A DNA stretch of 64,000 bases from an uncultured Pelagibacteraceae bacterium. GTDB taxonomy: Bacteria; Pseudomonadota; Alphaproteobacteria; Pelagibacterales; Pelagibacteraceae. The notes under the pieces were generated by a model, which was given only the letters and a program-made list of their open reading frames with translations, made no database searches and was not told where the DNA came from. A program made the translations under genes and the position numbers. The stretch spans positions 52,480 to 116,479 of the forward strand of contig CACFSO010000002.1 in NCBI GenBank assembly GCA_902568975.1. Direction: 5' to 3'. Positions within the stretch are counted from its first letter, which is position 1; each line of letters begins with the position of its first letter. Shown in pieces: positions 38,256 through 46,826 of this stretch.

Positions 38256-39239
38256 TTAACCTACTGAATGTGCTTGAGGAGCAAATTTTACTTTATCCAT
38301 GATATGATCAATTTTTTGGACATCGGCATTTCTCACGCACATATTTTCACTTAAATATCTTTTCCAAAAACTTGAACCGGTTTGTCCATGAAACAAACCT
38401 AAGGTGTGTCTCATTATTTGGTTCATTCTGGTGCCTTTCTTAATTTCTTTTTTTAAATAAATAACCAATTCTTTAATTACTTCCTCTCTAGATGGAACAT
38501 TTGTATTATTAAAAATATTATTTTCTATATCAGCTAACATATATGGAGAATGATAAATGGATCTTCCAATCATAACACCATCCACTTTGTTTAAATGATT
38601 TTTGATTTCATCTATTGTGGTAATTCCGCCATTAATAATAATTTCTAGATCTTTAAATTCTTCTTTTAATTTATATACCATTCCATATTTTAATGGAGGA
38701 ATATTTAAGTTTTGTTTAGGTGTAAATTTACCAAGCATAGCTTTTCTAGCATGAATAATAAAAGTTTTTACACCTGTAGTTTTAAAAAGACTAATTAAGT
38801 TTGATAAGTTATCATAGTCTTCAATATCATCGTATCCAATTCTAGTTTTAACAGTCACAGGTATTTTTGTTTTCGATTGCATCTCAGATAAACATTCGGC
38901 AACAAGTTTTGGTTCTTTTAATAAACATGCACCAAATCTATTTTTTTGAACTTTTTTACTTGGACAACCTAAATTTAAATTTATTTCATCATATCCAAAT
39001 TCTTCACCTAATTTGGAAGCATTTGATAGTAATTTTGGAGAAGATCCACCTATTTGAAGCGCCACTGGTTTTTCTTTTACATTAAACGATAATAATTTTT
39101 TTTTATCTCCTCTATCAATGGCTTCAGAAACAATCATTTCTGTGTATAAAAGTACATTTTTACTTATTAATCTTAAAAAGTATCTTTCGTGTTTATCAGT
39201 ACAATCCATCATAGGAGCAACTGAAATTTTTCTGTTCAT
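38256..39239 (-). CDS. dusA: tRNA-dihydrouridine synthase A
   Basis: FMN-dependent enzyme reducing uridines in the tRNA D-loop. The 327 residues fit DusA. The start ISVAPMMDCTDKHERYFLR is distinctive for DusA. Other motifs are VALQIGGSSPK, INLNLGCPSKKVQKNRFGACLL (active-site Cys), VKTRIGYDD, IINGGITT and VMIGRSIYHSPYML. It is one base upstream of the TauE-like gene. Confidence 0.93.
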   Translation of the reverse strand: MNRKISVAPMMDCTDKHERYFLRLISKNVLLYTEMIVSEAIDRGDKKKLLSFNVKEKPVALQIGGSSPKLLSNASKLGEEFGYDEINLNLGCPSKKVQKNRFGACLLKEPKLVAECLSEMQSKTKIPVTVKTRIGYDDIEDYDNLSNLISLFKTTGVKTFIIHARKAMLGKFTPKQNLNIPPLKYGMVYKLKEEFKDLEIIINGGITTIDEIKNHLNKVDGVMIGRSIYHSPYMLADIENNIFNNTNVPSREEVIKELVIYLKKEIKKGTRMNQIMRHTLGLFHGQTGSSFWKRYLSENMCVRNADVQKIDHIMDKVKFAPQAHSVG

Positions 39240-39277
39240 TACTTAACTATTATATTATTTTTTTATTTATTTGAAGC

Positions 39278-39799
39278 TTACGAATCTTCTTTTTGAGTTT
39301 CGCTTGATTCTTCTTCTTTTAAATCTTCAATTGAAACATTTTCATTTTCTTCTAAATCGGTATTTTCAGTGTTAATCTCGGATGATAATGGATCTTTTAT
39401 TTCATTTTCCAATTCGACCAAATCTTCTTTTGTTATTTGTATTTTTTCAGGTATTTTTCTTGCTCTTTTTGAAGGTAATATAGGAACTCCACTTTTCGAA
39501 GTTTCTCCTTTGTATAAATTTTCAAAATCGTCACCAATAGACTCGTCGTCTTCAATTGTGTCATCTACCTGCTCTACATGTTTTCTAAGTTTGTAGACTG
39601 CACTTTCAGTTAAATCAGAAACTTTAACTTTTTCATCAGCAATTTCTCTTAATGCTATAACTGTATTTTTATCATTGTCTCTATCTACTGAGGGTTCTAA
39701 ACCTGAATTAAGCTGTGCAGCTCTTTCTTTTGCAACTAAAACTAACTCGTAAGGACTATCAACCTTGTCTATACAATCTTCAACTGTAACTCTTGCCAT
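39278..39799 (-). CDS. rpoZ: DNA-directed RNA polymerase omega subunit with acidic tail
   Basis: Omega stabilises the beta-prime subunit. The N-terminal [31 protein letters not shown] and [17 protein letters not shown] segments are typical omega. At 173 residues it is longer than most (about 70-130). After residue 90 or so it continues as a low-complexity Glu/Asp-rich extension, apparently disordered. It has about 38 bases to dusA and about 40 to the MFS gene. The product is safe from the N-terminus; the role of the tail is unknown. Confidence 0.92.
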   Translation of the reverse strand: MARVTVEDCIDKVDSPYELVLVAKERAAQLNSGLEPSVDRDNDKNTVIALREIADEKVKVSDLTESAVYKLRKHVEQVDDTIEDDESIGDDFENLYKGETSKSGVPILPSKRARKIPEKIQITKEDLVELENEIKDPLSSEINTENTDLEENENVSIEDLKEEESSETQKEDS

Positions 39800-39840
39800 G
39801 GCTGCTGTTTATACTTTCTTTAATTAAAATCAAGACTTTT

Positions 39841-41049
39841 TTATAATTTTATCGGGTTTAATTTATTTCTAATAATAAAAAGCGAAATAATACTTAAAGA
39901 AATATATACACTTGAAACTATAGCAATTGCTTCAATGCTAAAACCATTGTCTATTAAAATGCCGAATAAAGCAGTACCAAAAGCAGTTCCAAATACCATT
40001 AAAGCATGTGTTAACGCCTTTATTGATCCTATAAATTTTACTCCATATATTTCAGCCCAAGTTGATGATCCCAGTACATTTGCAAATCCATTTGAAATTC
40101 CAATTAAACCTAAAAAAACAAATGAAAAAATAGCACTATCAAAAAAAATAATTACAAGTGCGGCAAGTAACAACGGGATATTCATATATATTAATAATTT
40201 TCTACTTGTAAATTTATCAATCAAAAACCCAGAAGCAAACAATGTTAAAACTGAAAGTATGGAATAAGACATAAAAGATTGAGCTATTACATATGGTCCC
40301 CAATTTTTTGATGAAAGTATAAAAGATTGAAAAACAAAAACTCCTGTAGCTATCCATGGCATTGCTAGCATATTTGCAGTAATTATATAAAATCTATAAT
40401 CTTTAAGAACTTCTATTCTTTTCCAATTCTTTATATTATCGTCTTTTAAATTATATTTATCATTTAATTCTCTAGATTCTAATTTTAAATCTTTTATTAA
40501 TAAAAAAGAAATTATCGGAAGAAATATTATAATTACAATTGAAATTGATAACCAAATATTCTGCCAGATTGTTAAAGATAACAAATAAATAATCAGTACA
40601 GGCATAACAAATTCAGCAGTTGATAAGCCTAACCAACTTATGCTTAAAGCCTTTCCCCTAGATTGTAAAAAATATCTTGAAATCGTTGTACTTGATGTAT
40701 GAGTCATTAAACCTTGACCAGAAAGTCTCATTAAAAAGATTCCAATGAATAAAATTACTACAGTTGAAACTTTTGAAAATAAAAATGAAGATAAAGCAAA
40801 CAATACACTTACAAATAATGCAAATTTAAAAGCATTAACATCATCTATTTTTTTACCTATCCAAATTAAAATTAAGCTACTTAATAATGTTGCTGATGCA
40901 TATATTGAGCCAAATTGTCCATGACTAATTTGTAGCTCTCCTCTTATACTAGAGTTAAAAAGTCCTAAAAAAAAACTCTGTCCAAAGCTAGAAAAAAATG
41001 TAAATATAAAACCAAATAAAATTATTTTTAAACTTAAACTTTTAAACAT
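39841..41049 (-). CDS. MFS transporter
   Basis: A 402-residue protein with about twelve hydrophobic segments in two halves. It begins directly with a first membrane span (SLKIILFGFIFTFFSSFGQSF). SHGQFGSIYASATLLSSL precedes the loop 2-3 region with IGKKIDDVNAF, resembling the MFS signature. The substrate is unknown. The start codon is only 8 bases from the divergent dehydrogenase start, so promoters must lie inside the opposing genes or the two share a very compact signal. Confidence 0.85.
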   Translation of the reverse strand: MFKSLSLKIILFGFIFTFFSSFGQSFFLGLFNSSIRGELQISHGQFGSIYASATLLSSLILIWIGKKIDDVNAFKFALFVSVLFALSSFLFSKVSTVVILFIGIFLMRLSGQGLMTHTSSTTISRYFLQSRGKALSISWLGLSTAEFVMPVLIIYLLSLTIWQNIWLSISIVIIIFLPIISFLLIKDLKLESRELNDKYNLKDDNIKNWKRIEVLKDYRFYIITANMLAMPWIATGVFVFQSFILSSKNWGPYVIAQSFMSYSILSVLTLFASGFLIDKFTSRKLLIYMNIPLLLAALVIIFFDSAIFSFVFLGLIGISNGFANVLGSSTWAEIYGVKFIGSIKALTHALMVFGTAFGTALFGILIDNGFSIEAIAIVSSVYISLSIISLFIIRNKLNPIKL

Positions 41050-41057
41050 TTTTTAAT

Positions 41058-41927
41058 ATGAGTTGTAATGTTGCGTTCATAGGTCTTGGTGTAATGGGGT
41101 ATCCAATGGCTGGTTATATATCAAAAGCAGGACATAATGTAACTGTTTTTAATAGAACTGTATCTAAAGCAGAAAAATGGATTTCAGAATATAAAGGTTC
41201 TAAAGCTGATACTCCCGCAAAAGCTACCGAAGGCGCGGACTATATATTTACATGTGTTGGAAATGATAATGATCTTAGAGAAGTAACTTTTGGAGATAAT
41301 GGAATTTTTAAAACTATTAAAAAAGGGGCAGTTTATATTGATAACACCACTGCTTCGGCAACAATTGCTAGAGAGATATATGATTATGCTAAAAAAAATG
41401 GTTTTGGATTTTTAGATGCACCTGTATCAGGTGGTCAAGCTGGAGCTGAGAATGGTGCTCTAACAGTAATGATAGGTGGTGATCAAAAAGATTTTGATAA
41501 AGCTAAAGATAAAATAGATTGTTACAGCAAAAAAATGAAGCTTCTTGGCAAATCTGGATCAGGTCAATTAGCTAAAATGGTTAATCAAATATGTATTGGA
41601 GGACTTGTTCAAGCTCTATCTGAGGCTATTAATTTTGGAATGAATGCAGGTCTTAAAATGGAAGATGTAATTGAAGTTATATCAAAAGGTGCTGCTCAAT
41701 CTTGGCAAATGGAAAATAGATACAAAACAATGATTGATGATAAATTTGAATTTGGTTTTGCTGTAGATTGGATGAGAAAAGATTTAAAAATTGCACTTGA
41801 AGAAGCTAAAAAAAACAATTCTCCTCTACCTATAACCGAAGTAATAGATAAATACTATGCCGAGGTTCAAGATATGGGTGGAAATAGATGGGATACTTCA
41901 AGTTTAATTAGGAGATTTAGAAAGTAA
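41058..41927 (+). CDS. 3-hydroxyisobutyrate dehydrogenase-like beta-hydroxyacid dehydrogenase
   Basis: NAD(P)-dependent beta-hydroxyacid dehydrogenase of 289 residues. The Rossmann motif VAFIGLGVMGYPMAG is at the N-terminus. The substrate motif FLDAPVSGGQAGAENGALTVMIGG and the catalytic-Lys helix GSGQLAKMVNQI follow. The NADPH-preferring FNRT segment is present. Candidate substrates are 3-hydroxyisobutyrate, tartronate semialdehyde or similar; the family does not discriminate reliably. The next gene, an FMN-binding protein, is 6 bases downstream. Confidence 0.87.
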   Translation: MSCNVAFIGLGVMGYPMAGYISKAGHNVTVFNRTVSKAEKWISEYKGSKADTPAKATEGADYIFTCVGNDNDLREVTFGDNGIFKTIKKGAVYIDNTTASATIAREIYDYAKKNGFGFLDAPVSGGQAGAENGALTVMIGGDQKDFDKAKDKIDCYSKKMKLLGKSGSGQLAKMVNQICIGGLVQALSEAINFGMNAGLKMEDVIEVISKGAAQSWQMENRYKTMIDDKFEFGFAVDWMRKDLKIALEEAKKNNSPLPITEVIDKYYAEVQDMGGNRWDTSSLIRRFRK

Positions 41928-41933
41928 TTTCGT

Positions 41934-42533
41934 ATGCAACCGGCATACTACGAAGATTTTAAGGAAATTAAAAAAAAAATTTGGTCCATGCTAGATGATG
42001 CAGTGACTAATAGAGGTTCTCAATTTAGAATTCCTGTATTTATTTGTGGAGATCAATCTGACTTTGATGGAAGAATAGTTGTCTTAAGAAAATCTGATCA
42101 AACAAAGAATATATTACAATTTCACAGTGATATAAGATCAGATAAAATTCCTAAATTAAAAAATAATAAAAATGCTTCAATGCTATTTTATGATAAGGAT
42201 GAAAAAATCCAAGTAAGATTAAAAGTTGAATGTGCTATTAATCATAATAATGAAATAACAAAAGAGTCCTGGTCAAAAACAGGACACATAAGTCGAAAAT
42301 GTTATTTAGTTGATAATGGACCTGGTACCGAATCCCCTGCTCCAACATCTGGATTAAAACCTGAATTTGATAATTTTGAATTTACTATGGATCAAAGTGA
42401 AGAAGGTTATAAAAATTTTACTGTTATTCAATGTAAAATAAAAAGTATTGAATGGCTTTACTTAGCTGCCAAAGGTCATCGAAGAGCTAGATTTGACTTA
42501 ATAAACAATAAAGAAAACTGGTTAGTTCCTTAA
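41934..42533 (+). CDS. Pyridoxamine 5'-phosphate oxidase-like FMN-binding protein
   Basis: A 199-residue split-barrel flavoprotein relative. The central region FDGRIVVLRKSDQTKNILQFHSD and KNNKNASMLFYDKDEKIQVRLK is the barrel, and the end (HRRARFDLINNKENWLVP) resembles the PNPOx family C-terminus. It lacks enough to claim pyridoxal phosphate synthesis; a related FMN oxidoreductase is equally possible. It lies between the beta-hydroxyacid dehydrogenase (6 bases) and a small membrane protein (2 bases), suggesting one transcript. Confidence 0.75.
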   Translation: MQPAYYEDFKEIKKKIWSMLDDAVTNRGSQFRIPVFICGDQSDFDGRIVVLRKSDQTKNILQFHSDIRSDKIPKLKNNKNASMLFYDKDEKIQVRLKVECAINHNNEITKESWSKTGHISRKCYLVDNGPGTESPAPTSGLKPEFDNFEFTMDQSEEGYKNFTVIQCKIKSIEWLYLAAKGHRRARFDLINNKENWLVP

Positions 42534-42535
42534 GT

Positions 42536-42736
42536 ATGATAAAATTTATTTTTTATTTATCTCTCATAATTTTTGGAATGTTTGTTATGAGATTTGGCAT
42601 AATCCAAATAAGACAATACAAGCAAGGTAAAACTAAAATTAAAAAGAAATTACCTGAACAAATTGCTTTTATAATATTTTTTGTAATAATCTTAGGATTA
42701 ATTATTTATTCGGTTAATGATTTGCTTTTTAATTGA
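42536..42736 (+). CDS. Small two-helix membrane protein, unknown
   Basis: A 66-residue protein not recognised as a known family. It has two hydrophobic stretches (roughly residues 3-25 and 42-62), separated by a basic loop QIRQYKQGKTKIKKKLPEQ, suggesting a hairpin in the inner membrane. It starts 2 bases after the FMN-binding protein, which supports real translation. It converges with the gamma-carbonic anhydrase-like gene. Confidence 0.6.
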   Translation: MIKFIFYLSLIIFGMFVMRFGIIQIRQYKQGKTKIKKKLPEQIAFIIFFVIILGLIIYSVNDLLFN

Positions 42737-42755
42737 GGGTTATTTTTTCATTTTT

Positions 42756-43268
42756 TTATTTTATAAATTTTGAGTATTTCTTCCAGTTTTCTTGATAACG
42801 AATTGCATTTTTCTCAACAGCTTGAATCTCTTCATTTGTAAGCTTTCTAATAACTTTTCCAGGAGCTCCTACAACTAGAGAGTTATCTGGAATTTCTTTA
42901 TTTTCAGTAATTAAAGATTTTGCTCCAATGATACAGTTCTTTCCAATTTTTACATTGTTAAGAATGACTGCACCTATTCCTATTAAGCTGTTATCTCCAA
43001 TAGTGCATCCGTGAAGCATAACAAGATGCCCAATAGTTACATTCTTTCCAACTTTTAAAGGATACCCAGGATCGGTATGTAATACACTGCCATCTTGAAC
43101 ATTCGAACCTTCGCCTATATGAATATTTTCAATGTCTCCTCTTAGGGTTGCATTAAACCAAACACTTGTATTTTTTTCTAATGTTACATCTCCTATTACA
43201 ACAGCATTAGGTGCGACCCAATTTTCGCCTAAATTTTTTGGTTTTTTATTTTCCAAATCGTACAACAT
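42756..43268 (-). CDS. Gamma-carbonic anhydrase-like hexapeptide protein
   Basis: A 170-residue left-handed beta-helix protein of the gamma-CA/YrdA-PaaY group. The pattern is VWFNATLRGDIENIHIGEGSNVQDGSVLHTDPGYP followed by VTIGHLVMLHGCTIGDNSLIGIGA. The three histidines (VLHTD, IGHLV, LHGC) match the zinc-ligand positions of the family. The C-terminus VVGAPGKVIRKLTNEE is typical. Carbonic anhydrase activity is not demonstrated for most members. It diverges from the thioredoxin-fold gene with 19 bases between starts. Confidence 0.85.
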   Translation of the reverse strand: MLYDLENKKPKNLGENWVAPNAVVIGDVTLEKNTSVWFNATLRGDIENIHIGEGSNVQDGSVLHTDPGYPLKVGKNVTIGHLVMLHGCTIGDNSLIGIGAVILNNVKIGKNCIIGAKSLITENKEIPDNSLVVGAPGKVIRKLTNEEIQAVEKNAIRYQENWKKYSKFIK

Positions 43269-43287
43269 ACTTTATATAATACTTAAC

Positions 43288-43842
43288 ATGGCTCTTACAA
43301 AAACTCCAATATGTGATTTTGGAAAAAAAGCTGAAAATTTTAAGTTAAGATCAACAGATGGTAAAGTTATTTCGCTAGAAGATATAAAGGGTGAAAATGG
43401 AACTTTAATAATGTTTATATGTAATCATTGCCCTTATGTAAAAGCGGTAATTAAAGATATTGTTCAAGATTGTGATAAATTAAAACATAATGGAATAAAT
43501 TCAGTGGCTATTTGTTCTAATGATGTAAAAAACTATCCAGAAGACTCTTTTGAAAATATGGCTATTTTTTCAAAAAATCATAAATTTGCTTTCCCTTATC
43601 TTTATGACGAAACACAAAAAGTGGCTAAAGAATATGGGGCAGTATGTACTCCAGATTTTTTTGGTTATAATAAAAATTTAGAACTACAATACAGAGGAAG
43701 AATTAGAGAATTAAAGGATTTAAAACCTGTAACCAGCGGTGATAGCGATTTATTTATAGCAATGAGACAAATTGCTGAATCCGGAAATGGTCCAAAAAAT
43801 CAAATACCAAGTATGGGCTGCAATATAAAGTGGTTTAATTAA
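43288..43842 (+). CDS. Thioredoxin-fold/AhpC-TSA-like protein
   Basis: A 184-residue protein with a thioredoxin-like fold. The N-terminus ICDFGKKAENFKLRSTDGKVISLEDIKG is followed by MFICNHCPYVKAVIKDI, which carries a C-x-x-C-P redox-type motif, then EYGAVCTPDFFGYNKN with the cis-proline. It resembles the YfhL/AhpC-TSA thioredoxin-like family of unknown partner. The ORF track begins at 43132 inside the opposing gene; the ATG at 43288 (MALTKTPICDF) restores the family start. Confidence 0.8.
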   Translation: MALTKTPICDFGKKAENFKLRSTDGKVISLEDIKGENGTLIMFICNHCPYVKAVIKDIVQDCDKLKHNGINSVAICSNDVKNYPEDSFENMAIFSKNHKFAFPYLYDETQKVAKEYGAVCTPDFFGYNKNLELQYRGRIRELKDLKPVTSGDSDLFIAMRQIAESGNGPKNQIPSMGCNIKWFN

Positions 43843-43847
43843 ATTTA

Positions 43848-44930
43848 ATGCATTTAGTAATAACGAGATCTTATCCTCCAGAAGTAGGAGGCATGCAAAG
43901 TTTAATGTGGGGCCTAACAAGGTATTTATCAAAATACAAATTGATAAAAGTATTTGCTAATCTTCATGAAGGACATGAAAGTTTTGATAAAAAGGTATCT
44001 TTTTCTATAGAAAGAGTGGGTGGAGTAAAATTCATCCGAAAATATAGAAAATCGTATTTAATAAATGATTATTTAAAAAAAAATCATAAAATTGAATGTA
44101 TTATAGGTGATCATTGGAAAAGTTTAGAATTAATTAAATCGAAAAAAAAAAAAATTTGTTTAATTCATTCAAAAGAAATAAATCATAAAAAAAATTCAAG
44201 ATTAAATTTAAGATCTATTAATGTCTTGAATAACGTAGATCATGTAGTTGCAAATTCGAATTATACTAAAAATCTAGCTATAGAAATTGGAGTTAAACCT
44301 GAAAAAATAATTGTAATCAATCCAGGAATCGATCGTATAAAAAAATTAAATACAAAAAGCTTACTCGAAGCTGAAAATTTTCTTAAAAATAAACATCCAA
44401 GATTAATTACCATATCTAGATTTGATAAAAGAAAAAATCATGAAAAAGTAATTATGTCTTTAAAAAATTTAAAACAAATTTATCCAAATATTATCTATAT
44501 ATGTGTAGGATATGGTGATGAAGAAGAAAATATAAAAAAATTAGTTAAAGAATTAGATTTAAATGAGCAAGTTTTATTTTTTAAAAATATTTCTCAAGAT
44601 TTAAAAAATGCAATAATGGCTAAGTCTCATGTATTTGTTATGCCTTCAATAATTTATAAAAAATCGGTTGAAGGATTTGGCATAGGATACATTGAGGCTG
44701 CACAATACAGTTTACCATCGATTGGTGGCAAAGATGGAGGTGCTTCAGATGCTATTATTAACAATAAAACTGGATTTATCTGTGATGGAAATAAATTAGA
44801 AGAAATTTATTCAAGTCTAGATTTAATTTTAAAAAATAATTCATTTAACAAGCTTGGAAAAAATGCAAAAGAATATGTAAAAAAGTTCGAATGGGAAAAT
44901 ATAATAAACGAATATTTAAAAATTATTTAA
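43848..44930 (+). CDS. Glycosyltransferase family 4 (GT-B fold)
   Basis: A 360-residue retaining GT-B glycosyltransferase. The N-terminus MHLVITRSYPPEVGGMQSLMWG is typical of GT4. Residues RLITISRFDKRKNHEKVIMSL begin the donor domain. The EGFGIGYIEAAQYSLPSIGG segment corresponds to the E-x7-E nucleotide-sugar motif. It probably adds a sugar to an envelope glycan or lipid, but donor and acceptor cannot be inferred. It is 5 bases downstream of the thioredoxin-fold gene. Confidence 0.85.
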   Translation: MHLVITRSYPPEVGGMQSLMWGLTRYLSKYKLIKVFANLHEGHESFDKKVSFSIERVGGVKFIRKYRKSYLINDYLKKNHKIECIIGDHWKSLELIKSKKKKICLIHSKEINHKKNSRLNLRSINVLNNVDHVVANSNYTKNLAIEIGVKPEKIIVINPGIDRIKKLNTKSLLEAENFLKNKHPRLITISRFDKRKNHEKVIMSLKNLKQIYPNIIYICVGYGDEEENIKKLVKELDLNEQVLFFKNISQDLKNAIMAKSHVFVMPSIIYKKSVEGFGIGYIEAAQYSLPSIGGKDGGASDAIINNKTGFICDGNKLEEIYSSLDLILKNNSFNKLGKNAKEYVKKFEWENIINEYLKII

Positions 44931-44938
44931 AATTTTAG

Positions 44939-45586
44939 CTACTTTGAAGAAAAATAAATATTTTGATAATATGAAACTGCTTTTATTCCAGATTGATCCG
45001 TGTCTGTCATTAATGCTATGCCACTAATTTTCTCTACATCTAGTTGATGAAGTCGTTTAAAGTGATCTTTAACATTAGCTTTGACTGAGACCCATTCATT
45101 AAAATTACTTTTTGTAGAAGATAGAACATAATCAATTGAACTTTTAGTATAAGGACTTCTCCAATTGTCATTAACTGAAAAATTACTAGAAAACACATAA
45201 TTAATTGCTTTGTTTGAAAGTGCTGTATAACCTGTTTTCTTTACGACAAAGACTCTGGCAGCAAAATCATGGCCTTTTTTTCCTTTTTCATCTATTCCTT
45301 TTAGGTCCTTTTCAACCTTCCATGTAATGTTAATAAATGGAGTTTTGTTTAAATCTACTTCTATTTCTTTTCCTAGTCCCGAGCCAACACCTTCAGCTTC
45401 AGCTCTTAAAAAATTTCCGTTTTCATTACTGCCTAATGAATAACTTGTTAATTTCTTAACTTTTCTTACTTTAAGGTCCTTTAGTCCACTTTCGGTAAAC
45501 TCAAAAACATCTATTTTTTCGGAAAAGACTAAGTTTGTTCCCAAAAAAAATATAACTATAAATTTAAAAAAGATCTTTAACATCAC
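44939..45586 (-). CDS. DUF3047 family exported protein
   Basis: A 215-residue protein with an N-terminal hydrophobic signal (MMLKIFFKFIVIFFLGTNLVFSEK) suggesting periplasmic export. The body shows INITWKVEKDLKG, HDFAARVFVVKKTG, INYVFSSNF and GIALMTDTDQSG, features of DUF3047. No enzymatic function is established. It converges with the glycosyltransferase (8 bases) and stands alone on its strand. Confidence 0.7.
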   Translation of the reverse strand: MMLKIFFKFIVIFFLGTNLVFSEKIDVFEFTESGLKDLKVRKVKKLTSYSLGSNENGNFLRAEAEGVGSGLGKEIEVDLNKTPFINITWKVEKDLKGIDEKGKKGHDFAARVFVVKKTGYTALSNKAINYVFSSNFSVNDNWRSPYTKSSIDYVLSSTKSNFNEWVSVKANVKDHFKRLHQLDVEKISGIALMTDTDQSGIKAVSYYQNIYFSSK

Positions 45587-45693
45587 TCACCGTATAGACA
45601 AAGTTTAAAACTTTTCAATAAATATTTTAAATAACAAAATTTAGTCACTATTTTAACAATCTAAATTCATTATTTATCATTACTAATTTAATT

Positions 45694-45825
45694 ATGAAGT
45701 CTATAACTATTTTTTTATTACTCTTATATTGGTCAATAATTTTTTTAGCTCCAGTAGTTGGTAATGAAATGAAGCTTTTAAATATAAAAAACTCAGTTTT
45801 GCCTATAAAAAAACCTATTAATTAA
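45694..45825 (+). CDS. Possible small hydrophobic peptide (43 aa)
   Basis: Too short for the ORF track. ATG at 45694 gives MKSITIFLLLLYWSIIFLAP followed by VVGNEMKLLNIKNSVLPIKKPIN. That is a signal-peptide- or single-span-like N-terminus with a short polar tail. It sits in the otherwise unexplained 235-base gap between DUF3047 and the zinc dehydrogenase and overlaps the latter's stop by 4 bases (TTAA). No strong Shine-Dalgarno is seen. In such AT-rich DNA an ORF of this length could be chance. Confidence 0.35.
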   Translation: MKSITIFLLLLYWSIIFLAPVVGNEMKLLNIKNSVLPIKKPIN

Positions 45826-46826
45826 GGTATCAAAACTATTTTTGGAGCTGAACAGGTTCCATCATGAATTTGCCTGAATGCTTCAGCCCCTTTGTTTAAA
45901 TCTCTAAATTCTATCCAATTTAAGTCACCTATTTGTTTTTTAGATAGTATTTCTAAGGTATTTTCAAAATCTTTATTTGTATAACAATATGTGCCAATAA
46001 AAGTGACTTCTTGAAGAGTAGCCTTTCTAAAATCAAAAACACCCGATGGCTGTGTTAAACCTATGTGGACAATTACACCGCCGGGCTTTGTATATTTTAT
46101 CGCCGCTTGTCTTGTGGCCTCTAGACCAACGGAGTCAATCACAATATCAAAAAAGTTTTCTTTTAATAAAGGACTATCGGGTTTAACAGAATTTGAATTC
46201 AAATTATCAGAGCAAACTTTTAACCTTTTTTCATTTGGTTCAGATAAATAAATTTCTCTACTTTTCTTAATTTTTTCAAGTATTAAAGCGGAAAGTAATC
46301 CAATTGCTCCCCCTCCTATAACTAAAGCTTTGCATTTTTCAAAAGACTTATTTATATTTTTTTCTGCCAATTCTACAGCATGTAATGCTACGGCGGTAGG
46401 TTCTGCAATTGGTGCTTTCTTCATATCTAAATTTTTTGGAAGTTCGTATATATTTTTATCTGGAACTAAAACTAACTCTGCAAATCCACCTTGTCTTTCT
46501 ATTGGTCTGTTCATTCCTAAAAGAACTCTCTTTGGACAGAGATGTTCTCTTTTAGAATCACAATATTCACAATTTCCACATGTAATTAAGGGGTTTAATA
46601 CAACCTTTTTTCCCTTATCTTTTCCCTCTTGTATTACACCACTAATTTCATGACCTAAAATTAGTGGAGGAACTCTTCTTTCATCTTTTCCATGATAAGC
46701 ATGCATATCAGATCCACATATTCCTGATGCGGATACTTTTATAATGCTTTCTTTATTTTTAAGATTAGGATTTTCAAAATTTTTATATTCTAGCTTTTCT
46801 GTACCAGTATAAACTAAAGCCTTCAT
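45822..46826 (-). CDS. Zinc-dependent alcohol dehydrogenase (sorbitol/threonine dehydrogenase-like)
   Basis: Medium-chain dehydrogenase of 334 residues. The catalytic zinc region SGICGSDMHAYHG and GHEISGVIQEG are followed by the structural zinc cysteines CGNCEYCDSKREHLC. The NAD-binding GGGAIGLLSALIL motif is at about residue 170. It probably oxidises a polyol or hydroxy compound. It is immediately next to the NCS1 transporter (0 bases) in the dctPQM-NCS1-ADH run, suggesting it acts on an imported substrate (inference). Confidence 0.87.
   Translation of the reverse strand: MKALVYTGTEKLEYKNFENPNLKNKESIIKVSASGICGSDMHAYHGKDERRVPPLILGHEISGVIQEGKDKGKKVVLNPLITCGNCEYCDSKREHLCPKRVLLGMNRPIERQGGFAELVLVPDKNIYELPKNLDMKKAPIAEPTAVALHAVELAEKNINKSFEKCKALVIGGGAIGLLSALILEKIKKSREIYLSEPNEKRLKVCSDNLNSNSVKPDSPLLKENFFDIVIDSVGLEATRQAAIKYTKPGGVIVHIGLTQPSGVFDFRKATLQEVTFIGTYCYTNKDFENTLEILSKKQIGDLNWIEFRDLNKGAEAFRQIHDGTCSAPKIVLIP

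Noticed and set aside
43132-43287. N-terminal extension of the thioredoxin-fold ORF
   Set aside because: It lies antisense within the gamma-carbonic anhydrase-like gene and is not typical of the family; the ATG at 43288 is preferred.
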